Of a DNA stretch of 64,000 bases, positions 13,135-23,100 are shown piece after piece (within the stretch, counting starts at the first letter, position 1; the number at the start of each line of letters is the position of its first letter). Below the pieces are notes generated by a model. The model was not told the DNA's origin. It saw nothing but the letters and a program-made list of their open reading frames with translations, and did no database searches. This DNA is from Lycocorax pyrrhopterus obiensis. Taxonomy: Eukaryota; Chordata; Aves; Passeriformes; Paradisaeidae. Made by a program: the position numbers and the translations under genes. The DNA lies in the NCBI GenBank assembly GCA_014706295.1, contig JACSVZ010000016.1, positions 10,769,168-10,833,167 on the forward strand. Direction: 5' to 3'.

Positions 13135-14599
13135 GTCACTCAATAAAGATTATTTCCATGAACAATTAATAGTCATTTATTATTCCAGAGTGTATGGAGT
13201 TGTTCTGAAAAGAAAGGCAAACAGTGAGTAAACAAGTTCATTGAGCAAAAATTCCACATAGTCAAATCTCTGCATACAGTGTATGAGCTCAGGTCACTGG
13301 AGAAGCTAAGGGACTAAGACTGGGACATAAACTTCAACCTGAGACTGCCAAGTCAGCTATAGATATTTCTACACCAAAACACTGAAAGGCAGCAAACACA
13401 TCAGGCTTTTTTTTTTTTTTTCTTTTTTCCCCTCATACTTTCTAGGACTTCAAAACAGGATGACTGAAGGAGTAGTTAAATGAATCCAGATACTTTTCAA
13501 AACCAGCTCTGGATAACCAAAAATCCTGAGCCCACCCACCAGTATAGCTTCAGACGAGCAAGGCTTCAATATCTTGATGTAATTGCACTCACTAGAATTT
13601 CTGTCTTAAAGAGCTTTGATTTTAGAAAAGCTAGTATTTATGACTATCTATTAAACATGATTTAGTAATGGAACATCATAAACTGAGGTTTGTATGAACT
13701 TCACATAAATTTTGTTTAAGCATATTGAGCTTTTAGAGATATTTAGGGTTTTATTTAGAAAATAAATATAATAAAGGGTAGAAGCTATCCAGAGATATAT
13801 CAAGTTGTCTATGAAAATGGTGCCTGTATATAAGCAAAAAGTTCCATAAACTAATATTGTAGAGGAGAGAGTTAGTGAAGTTACAGATTTATCCTAGAAG
13901 AAAGCTAATATTATTCTATCAAAATCTGTGTTTCCTTCATTCTCCTTATGTTTGTAGAATATCTTTTTCTCAAAGCAAAATAAAAATCTTAGAGATTTCC
14001 AAAACAAATCTTATATATAGGTAGAAGAGCTGTCCTAAGTCAAACTAAAATTACACACATTCCAGTACTTTAACAGCAACCATAAGAGGGTTGAAGAAAA
14101 TAGGGTAAGGAAAGGGCAAGCATATATACTCCAACCTTCACCTATTTCCATGTCAAAGATTCTCCTAAGAGGTCATCTCTAAGGATCAAGTTTCTATTCT
14201 GTATTTAGCAATCTCAAATGGATCTCTCCTCTGATTTTGCTCAGATTCTCTTCTGTTCCTCCTTCTGCACCCATACCATACTTTGACAGAAAAATGCACA
14301 TTTAGCAACACATAAAGTAGTCAAGACTCAAACGTTCCTGTTTCAAGAATATGCTTAAGGAATAATTCTGCCATTGCTGCAGAGCAGCAACACTCTCGTT
14401 CAGGATTTTCCACCTGACTCAGCCACTCTCCTTTTAAAGGCTTCTAATTTACTGACTAAGGACACACATAAAACAAATGCTGTCCCCACTGCAAGGAGAA
14501 TTAGAAGTTTATCGTAGCCTCTAATCACTAGTTCCAAACCTTTGAATCTGAGCACAAAATTGCAGTATAAATAGAAGGTTAGACTAGGACTCACATGCT

Positions 14600-14735
14600 C
14601 AGCATTCTAATTTCTGGCTACGCACCTGGCAAATCACTTCCCTGTTCTGTGCTTCAGCATCGCAGTCTGTAAAATGGGAATAATACAGCTGATTTCCTTT
14701 GAAAAGAATTTCAGGTCTATTATAAAAAGCTGTAT
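14600..14735 (+). repeat. MIR-like (CORE-SINE) relic
   Basis: The segment reads CTGGCAAATCACTTCCCTGT, then TCTGTGCTTCAGCATCGCAG and TCTGTAAAATGGGAATAATA. This follows the 3' half of the MIR consensus (GGGCAAGTCACTTAACCTCT, CTGTGCCTCAGTTTCC, ATCTGTAAAATGGGGATAAT). MIR-type SINEs are ancient in amniotes and survive in bird genomes as diverged fragments. Orientation is plus. Confidence 0.75.
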
Positions 14736-17537
14736 ATAAGAGTACAGTACTGCTATTCTTATGGTTGATTTTGTACACTGAAACCTTTGTTAAATCCATT
14801 AACTGAGTGGGATTAATGAGATGTTTCCTTTTCCCTCCATTACTGCCTAATCGATATCCCTTATCCATTGTAACACAAAAGACGATTGAAATGAGGAAAT
14901 GTGGATTGTTAGCTGGATCTCGCTTGCAAGGGGAACCAGTTGCCACAAGTAGGAAAAAGAATTATCTTTCAACATATGAACACAAAGATAAACTCATATT
15001 ACAGTAAAGAAAATCAACTGAGAGAAAATATTCTTATCTACGGTCTATGGTTTTAGTCCTTAATCTGCATATCAGGAAAAGATTCATTTCTTATATGAAG
15101 ACCACTCTAAGAAATGAAACTGCATCCAAAGACATCTGTATGTTGTCTACTGGTACAGACACTACTGAGACAGTTCATTCCAGCAAGCAGTGCTAAATGT
15201 ATCCCTGGTATCCAAGGAATACAGAAAACATGTCCAACTGTACGCATACATAGTACCTCTCCTAGATAGTTTACTTCTCTCAGGTGTTCATTTTTTGAGT
15301 TCCCAAAACTTCCCAGAAAAGCTTTCATGGAAACTTCATCCTTGCAAGATAGTGAGAGCTTTCACTTGGAAAGAGTCTGGCAAAATTTCTCTCTGAGATG
15401 AGACAAAAGGGTCTGAAGAACATTAGTTCACTTCCAGTATCAGTATAGAATAATTTGGAAAACAGACTGTCTTGGAAGACTTAAAAAAACCCCAAACAAA
15501 CAACAACATAATATTAGTATTTTCTCTCCTCTGAACCTCAGAAAAGATCAGAACAGTACATTTTTGCAATACAAAACCTACAGCTACTTTATTCTCTTCC
15601 TTTTAAGAGAGCAAAAAAGGATCAAGTTTTGCACAGTTCTTACAGCCATGAGGAAAGGTAGTGTTTTTGTTATTAACACTTTTTACTTCTGAAACCTCCA
15701 CCAAAGAGGCTTTGGAACACAAACCTTCAGGCAAATCAACTCTCTTCAGTTAATATAGATCAGATACAATGTCTTGAATCAGCAACTGAAATCTCTTTGT
15801 TTCAGATAATCATGTCTCTCGCTGTGACTTCCAAAGAACAAGGTAGGTCATTATGCCACATTGGAGAGCTTGTCAAAAATACAAGACCCATCACAATATA
15901 TTAAAAACATATCAACACAAGCAATTTTGTAATAGGGTAGCAAGTCACTTCCATGCTAGTGTTAATCATGCAAACCATGATGTATTTCTCAGGTAACAGA
16001 AGACATGCAGAAGGGTGAATTTCAGCTATTGAAACACCCACTTGTGAATGATCTGTTTGACTGAAATTCTCAGTGAATCTATCTAAAATGCAAAGCAGGC
16101 AGAAAGGTTCCTTATACAACACCAGACCACAGACTGAGGAAGACATGCCAGGGAAATCTCGTACAGGGAAGACCATGCCCTTAATTGATCAGGACATATG
16201 GACCACCCACGCAGAGATAAGACTGCGTTTAAGTAATAAGAGCAGATCATTGTTTGTTTCTGCTCCAGCGCTCTCTCCAGACTCCATCCTTGGTGCCTGA
16301 CATATGCTCTACTGTAAAATAATAGATATGGGAGATGGAATTCCAGGAAATAAAGCTTTGTGCTCCAGATGTTGCCCACCAGCACTCCCACTGAAATGGA
16401 ACATTATACCTCAGATAAAATAACACACCACACATATATTCTACATAGGCTGAGTCTACTTTCAGAAAATTGATTTAAATAAATTTTACAGTAAAAACAT
16501 CAACAAATTTGTTTGGGCTAGAAAAGAGTGATGAAAAATACACTTTTTCCAGGAGTAAACTTCTGCCTCTTCACTTTCTCATTATGTGGAGTGTTAAAAC
16601 ACCTCAAGAGAATCAAACTCATTGAAATATTTCAAAAAAAGATACAACTGACATTTTGCCTATTTCCTCCTGAATAAACTGAAATAAAAGTACATTACAA
16701 GGCCTTTCTCAATAAGAAAAAGATGTCACAAAAATTCTAATTCTTTGCCTACAGAAATCAAAATATTTCTTCAGCAACAAGTTTCATTACTTCTAGCGCT
16801 TGGTACTAAGCTGATCATCAAATTAACAGTAACTTGGTTAATTCTAATAGTTTTTTAAAATTTTTGCAGATACTTGAGTCCATGCAAAACTTTTAAGCAT
16901 TACAAATAGGGCAGGGTACAACACAGTAGAAAGCAAAGATCACATTTCTCAAGGATCATAGGCTGTGTGCTTTCCAGCTGTAGTTTTACCAGATATTGTT
17001 ATGTTTTGACAGAGATTTGTTTGTAAGAGTTACAAAAAATGTTTAAAATTTAACCATTTAAAAGTCTCCACCACTGTCATTACATCCCTAAAGTTGTGCC
17101 CTGTGTAATGTATTAACTACCCCTTTTAATCCTCAAGTAAGTTTGTTTTCTTAATACTGCAGGAACATGTATTTTTCAAAGCAAAATGTGATGATAACTG
17201 CAAATACCAAAAAATACATTAAAAGTATTACTTTAACCTTTAGATTTTCCTAAATTTATTTGATGTTTGGAGATATGGTGTCACACAACTGACTGGAAGG
17301 AACAATATTATCCCATTTCAAAGTATCTAATACAACACATTAGCCAACTTAAGTCCATTACGCATAACATGGATCAAATGGTTTTTTGTTTTAATTTTAC
17401 CAGCATTATTAACTCAGGGCAGAGATCATATATTCAGTCTTCTCATGAGCACATCATGAAACCATGCACAAATGACAACTCGAAAGTAACACTTTCAAGC
17501 TTTTTTGTCTGTGAATTTTCACTTAGAATACTCTCAC

Positions 17538-17824
17538 CTCTATTTCATCCCATTTAAGATCCACAACTCTCTGTCCTGCCTTTGGCTGCCATGTAGGTAA
17601 CGTCACAGTGGCTCTCGAACGGGGCAGAGCAATGTCAGGCTCCAAGGTGGACAAGGCTGGGCTGCTGTGTCGGGGTGAGGTGGCCTCTGTCCGTTCAGAG
17701 GCTGGAGGGCTGTGGAGTGAGTGTTCACAGTTTGTTCCCTCAAAGCCTTCACTGCAGAGACAGAGGTAGCCATCCTCACTGGTGCTACAGTTACCATGGT
17801 GACAGGGGTTGCTGGCACAAGGAT
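17538..17824 (-). CDS. DNER: DNER coding exon 2: EGF-like domain and Pro/Ser/Thr-rich linker
   Basis: This exon encodes part of the extracellular region of DNER, a single-pass neuronal membrane protein with Notch-like EGF repeats, reported in the literature as a Notch1 ligand in neuron-glia signalling. On the minus strand it starts after the acceptor tttgtttcag and ends with GAG before the donor gtgaga. It is 287 bp: two bases completing a split Asp codon, then 95 full codons, so it ends in phase 0. Residues 1-34 form an EGF-like module with six cysteines at 3, 8, 13, 22, 24 and 33 (PCASNPCHHGNC start, GTNCE end). A Ser/Pro/Thr-rich linker follows, then the conserved block TVTLPTWQPKAGQ and a KWDEIE end. 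Human DNER, from memory, matches closely, except that its serine run after HHGNC is longer. The next exon (6914-6820) continues in frame. The polypyrimidine tract holds a second AG ten bases upstream. Identity is very secure; exon numbering relies on the human gene. Confidence 0.96.
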
Positions 17825-18390
17825 CTGAAACAAACTGGAAAAAACATCATATAGGTCAATTACTGATTATAAAGGATTTATTTCTGAGTTTTAAAAATAC
17901 CATAAAACAGGATTCTTTCCCCCTACTTTATTTATCTTCTAAACACATTTATGAACCAAACTCATCTTTGATGTATCTTCAAGGAGGTAAATTCAAAGGA
18001 TTAAAGAAGAATACAAATTCATCTATATTAACTACTATCCTCAGACCATTTATGCTAATTCACTGTTGCCACATTCAAGCAAAGAGATAAACACAAAAAA
18101 GGAACGTGGCCACCATTCATTATCAGGAATTTTCAAAAACAGACTTAAAAGAGTAACCTATTCAGGAAAAACATCAGGTATGTTGGAATTTAAGGGAGTA
18201 ACAGAAATAGGAAAGGGCACAGAACTCATACAGATCAGTAGGTCACAAAGCAGCTCAGTGTGGTCAGAGCTAACCACATTACACAATCCTATTTGTGGAC
18301 ACAATTTCCATCATAAAAGAGCTGGGCCTTTTACCTACACTTCATTTTGTGGACAGCAGTTTCAGAATCCAATTCATTCGGGTGCTGAAA

Positions 18391-18414
18391 GCTTTCTAAC
18401 AGGAGTTAGAAAGC
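18391..18414. repeat. Perfect 10 bp inverted repeat with 4-base loop
   Basis: GCTTTCTAAC, AGGA, GTTAGAAAGC forms a perfect 24-base hairpin in intron 1, about 570 bases upstream of DNER exon 2 in transcription order. It is far too short for a typical miRNA precursor on its own. No function is evident. Confidence 0.8.
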
Positions 18415-21400
18415 AGGGGCAAAAAACTGTGCCTGTTTTTAAAACAGCATTTGGGATAGCATAGGACAAGACTAAGCTCAATGATGTAGGAAAAATGCTG
18501 TCCAAGGCTTGCATGCCTTCAATTCCTAGCTTGAATTTACCTACAGCTATTTTGTAGTTTCTTATATCATCACTGACTTTCAGGTTAAATGTCTCCCCTT
18601 TTCTATGTTGAATTTTACATCCATAATGCATTTATAGAATACGTCTACAAACTCTTCAAGTTTCATCTCCTGGAAAAATTAGCCATACTTGCCCAGTTTC
18701 CTAGGGGAGGACAAGCCTTTCCCTCCAGACATGTGTTTGCTTTTGCACCTGGGACTCTAAAGTTTAGCACTGCCTTTTGCAAAAGCATCAATACTTTTGC
18801 TTGTCCTGGAAACAGCTTCCTAGATAATACTTAAGAAATGTTTGCCCTAATGAGAGTTAAAGCAAGCTGCTGGCTCACTGTCATCGACCAAGACCATCAG
18901 TTCCCTTCGTCTGTCTTCACATCAAAGGGAAAACACATCACTGGAATCAGATATTTCCTCACCTTTAAATGCAAATTTCACCCAAGTGCTCCAGTCCTAA
19001 AGATTACCCAGCTCTTCCCTGTACAATATTCCTGCCCTTCCCTGCATAAGCAATGCTTCTTGTTATATTTCTCAGTAAAGCACCACAGTTATTTATTATT
19101 AAACATTTGTTATAATTATCTCAAGAATTACATAAATCTTATATATCATTAATGTCAAAAACAAGTATTGGGTCTACACTAGGAATTTTACCTTCCCATT
19201 AGTCTAAAGGCCTGGTGTCAGGGACACCAAATCCTAATATAAAACTTCCTTACATAAAACAGCACTATTATTGACCTCAGCTGGAATTGCTTCTTTGGCT
19301 CAAATTTTTGTATACCCCAGACTCCGTGTAACATTTTTGCACAGAAAACAGAGGAAACATTATTATGAAAGTTAATTTTGGAGACAGTCAGTGATGAATG
19401 TCAGATTTTGCCCTGACTGATGTAGAAGGTTTAGAGGCCATAGAGGACAGCCCAAAATATACGGTCTATTTTATCTCGTGGCTTGGTTACAGTTCAGAAT
19501 GTTATTTACTTTGCATGGGGGCACATCTCATACATATAGGGTGACATGTTAGACATCAGGGTCAAGCTCTGACTCTTCTTCATTTCTAACTTGACATATC
19601 AAGGAAGTATGGATTTTTATGATCAGAAGGACTCATCTCCTTAAGGTCTCCTTCCCCTGCAAATCAAGAGAATGCATAAGCTCTCAAAGAACAATTTCAG
19701 AATCTTTTCTCCATAAAATAATATTTAAGTGACAGAAAAGAACAATTTTCAGGAAGGAACTAGTTCTGTTCTACAGTTTGTCACTTACATTTTAAGCTTG
19801 CCCCACTGCCAAGTGCCAGAGATATTCATAGAAATTTCCTTTTCCTTTAAGAGTATTGAAGATAAAACGTGTTGACATGTGAACAAAGCCCAGTTCAAAA
19901 ATGGTTTGCAACAGTTTTTTCATATTCTAGTTTCTTGAATTAGATCTGAGTTTCAAAGAACTGCAAATATCCTATTGTTGGACAAGCTCTTTACTCATGC
20001 TTTCACAATAAATCCAAATTCACATTAAGCCTATTTTGTGTTAGTAATTCAATTGTTCTTGTCACTCCTAAAACGTGAAGGTTATTATTTGCAAACCTAG
20101 AATTTGCAAACCTAAAAAAATAACATTTTCAATCACAAAGGGCACTTTTCCCCATTACTGAATACATCCATTCACTTTACAAGCACAATAATAAAAAATG
20201 CTGTGTGATCCATGCTATTCGATGCAAACTGATTTCAGCGTGTTTGACCGGGAACAGTGGTGCTTAATGAGAAGCTTTGTTCAGAGCTGCCCATGTCACG
20301 CACTGAAGAACACCTTGTGCCTTAGAAACCACCTCTACCCTTTCACACATGAAGGGAAAATAATTAAAACTGTTTAGTTTAGATAAAAAGATGAGTAGAT
20401 GTGGAACTTCAGCCACAGACTTCCTCAGAAGTTAGTTTTATGAAGCACTTCACAGGATTTCATCAGAATTCTCATTCCTTAGTTACTAGTAATTCAAAAG
20501 CCCATTTGTCTTTCAATAAGCCTATCAAAACAAATCAGTGTCCTTTGTGCATAGGTTTGCTGTTGAACTAAAGAAAGTCCATTTTAATTATCAGATAAAA
20601 AGAGATAAGCAAATAAAATTGATTAATTTGTGTTGGTTGTGATGATTCTGTGGTTTCTCCGGTCCTCACCAAGGCGGCAGCAATGGCTAGCCAAGGGATC
20701 TGAGAAACATTTTGACACAGTGAACAGCATGACTACATCAGAATTAAAAGCTAGAAAAATTTCAAGGCTTAACCTTCAATAAACTATTGAAGCTCAGAAA
20801 ACAAAACAAAAAACCCGCTGCGGTCTCATAACAAAGAGCTGAACATAAGTATGCTGCGAGTACACAATTGAGAGCCCCTTTTTCAGCCACTCCTTGTGAA
20901 GTTCACAGTATATTCAGAGACTGTTGCACAGAGAAAAGAAGGAACCAAGTAACATGTACCCATACAGTCCATGAATAAATACTAAACCAGTATGATCACT
21001 ACTAAAAATTCCAGGGCTGTTTTAGGTACAGATTTTCTATAGTCGCTATTATAGTGAAAGTATATTTTGTATTTAGGTGAATTGTTTTCATCCCCATTTT
21101 TTCATTTAATTGTCTGTCTGTTTTTATAATACATTCCTTGACTAAATAGGCACAGCCAGCCATTGCAGCTGACAGAGCCAAGCTAAAAAGCATAAAATGT
21201 ATTTGCATGCAATTACTATTCCATATGCCTGGACAACTGTAATCCTTGAAATATTTTTCCAATAGAATCCTAAGATAGATGCATATCAAGGTGCCCTTCA
21301 TATCACAGTTAATTTTCCAAAGGCAGACTGACTATGGTATAAACACTGGGCTTGTTTAAGAATCACACTCACAAACATGGATCGTTTGCCAGCCAGTCCA

Positions 21401-21539
21401 ATTGTTTCCTGAGGTTTCAGTTCAAGATAAAACACTGCGGGATGTAAATCTGCAAGATCTTTCTGCCAGTACTACTTGTGGTGACACCAATTTGTCATTT
21501 GATGCTCATTCACCTTCTCTTCAAAGTGGTTCTACCTGT

Positions 21540-21564
21540 TCTACCTGGAGACAGTCCAGGTAGA
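21540..21564. repeat. Perfect 9 bp inverted repeat
   Basis: TCTACCTGG, AGACAGT, CCAGGTAGA is a perfect 9 bp stem with a 7-base loop in intron 1. The preceding TTCTACCTGT also repeats the left arm. Confidence 0.75.
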
Positions 21565-22734
21565 TCCTCCAGAGAGCTTCAAAAACTAGAATAGTAAGTC
21601 TAAAGCCAAGGCTACAGACGAGCTCCTGAACACTGTGCCAAAGCTGTCTTCCACCTGCAACTGCCCTCTTAGATGTGTTACTACAAAACTAACTTTTGGG
21701 TCAGTTTTTATTGCTGTTGCCTACAGCCACAGACAATATTATACCAGCTTGCAACTTCAGTAAAACATGGAAAAAAGCCCCCAGTAAATCCAGTCCTCAT
21801 ATTAAGAATTCAGCAGATTGTTTAAATTCATTCTACACAGTGAACAAAGGCAAGCTGCCACAATGATGTCAAAGGCTGATATTTTGCATATGTGTCCCGG
21901 AGCACTCACTACTCTGAAACAGCCTGCAGATATTAAAAACTGATGTAGTCCAATGTTTTCAACTCTTCCATGGCTCCCTGAGATAATTTTTCCAGTTACA
22001 GGGTAAATTGTTGTGGTTCTTAAATACGGAGAGTGACTTTAAGTGGCTGGGACTTAGACACGAAGTTTCTTCATGTGCTCTGGTAAAAAGAGATCTTAGG
22101 AGAAATTTAAATCAGTACAACTGGTTTTGCACCTACATTGCTGAAGAAATTCCCCAATACAAAAGCAAACAACTTCTCTCCCAGAAGACATCATGGGAAG
22201 ATCCACCACGTATCACCAGGATCAGAAACACCAATTTCAAGATATGCATGGTACATTAAAAATTATCAACTTCTGAATACTTTAGAAAGAAAATAATTAA
22301 AAACTACAGTCTAAGCCATTATCTGATTTTAATAAAGTAGGGAGAAAAAAAGATTTTTCCTTTTAAGCACATCTGAAATATCATCTATTTTTGCAAACAC
22401 ATGAATTTATGAAAAAGAGATAGATACAGATTAAAATCCTTTACATAGCAATGACAATAAAGATTATCTAGAAACGTAATCTCTTTGAAAAAATTAATTA
22501 TGTTTAAACTATTATTAAAGTTTCTTCTAATTCAATCCTTCACACAGTGAAGCTGTAAATTCCATTCCATCTCACATTAAATATTAGTGCTAACTATGAA
22601 ATGAAAAGGAAGAAAAAAAGATGAATTTATACTAAAAAAAACCCCACAGATGTTCCAAATATATCCACAGGAAAAGTACTGACATGAGTATATCAAATAA
22701 ATGCATTTTCTTCTGCTTTGAGAAAAGACTGTCT

Positions 22735-22900
22735 TGAGACTCAGTAGGACTAAAGCAACATATCTGGGTTCAATTTCTGGCTCTCCCAGAGACATCCTAT
22801 GTGAGCTGAGAACAGTCAGGCTCCATCTCTGCCTCTTTCCCAACTGCAAAATGGAGATTACACTTCGTTTCTCACACTGCCTGTGCTGCCTGGTTAGAAA
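22735..22900 (+). repeat. MIR-like (CORE-SINE) relic
   Basis: The sequence CTGGGTTCAATTTCTGGCTCTC, then ATGTGAGCTGAGAACAGTCA, TCTGCCTCTTTCCCAACTGC and AAAATGGAGATTACACTTC follows the order of MIR blocks (GGGTTCAAATCCYGGCTCT, TGTGTGACCTTGGGCAAGTC, CTCTGTGCCTCAGTTTCCC, ATCTGTAAAATGGGGAT). It continues into a tail compatible with the MIR 3' region. Orientation is plus. Short open frames over it on both strands are coincidental. Confidence 0.7.
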
Positions 22901-23022
22901 GCAATTTTTTTTCAGGATGGGAACCACAGAGACAGAGGTAATAGGAACTCTCAAGCAGCGCTGAAATACAAATAAATACAATCAAGAAATACATCCCTGT
23001 AGAGCAAGGCTAAATCTGTTAC

Positions 23023-23100
23023 CTGTGGCTATTCAGGTTTGTTTCTTAGTCTTTCTTTCTCTATTTCTTTTTTGCTTCTTTCTGTGGCTATTCTGGTTTC
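23023..23100 (+). repeat. Direct repeat flanking a pyrimidine-rich tract
   Basis: CTGTGGCTATTC followed by one variable base and GGTTT occurs at 23023 and again at 23082. The roughly 40 bases between are almost pure pyrimidine (TTAGTCTTTCTTTCTCTATT and on). This could be a 59 bp tandem duplication or a small insertion flanked by a target duplication. Confidence 0.65.

Larger units (their letters stand above)
6915..17537 (-). other. DNER: DNER intron 2
   Basis: This is a complete intron of 10,623 bp, phase 0, with donor gtgaga (17537 downward) and acceptor ttttatttccag (ending at 6915). Its recognisable contents are a CR1 LINE fragment (about 10724-10870), an avian solo LTR (about 12589-13134) and a MIR-like SINE relic (about 14600-14735), all in plus-strand orientation, antisense to the gene. 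There are also A-rich tracts with CCC interruptions near 7770, 8717 and 15484, and a poly-T/pyrimidine run near 13407-13430. I see nothing else that is clearly functional. Confidence 0.9.

Noticed and set aside
18066..18464. 132-codon plus-strand open frame
   Set aside because: It starts at a non-ATG codon, resembles no known protein, and lies in intron 1 antisense to DNER.
20640..20665. TTGGTTGTGATGATTCTGTGG, reminiscent of a CR1 tail
   Set aside because: Flanking sequence does not match CR1 and the stretch is too short.
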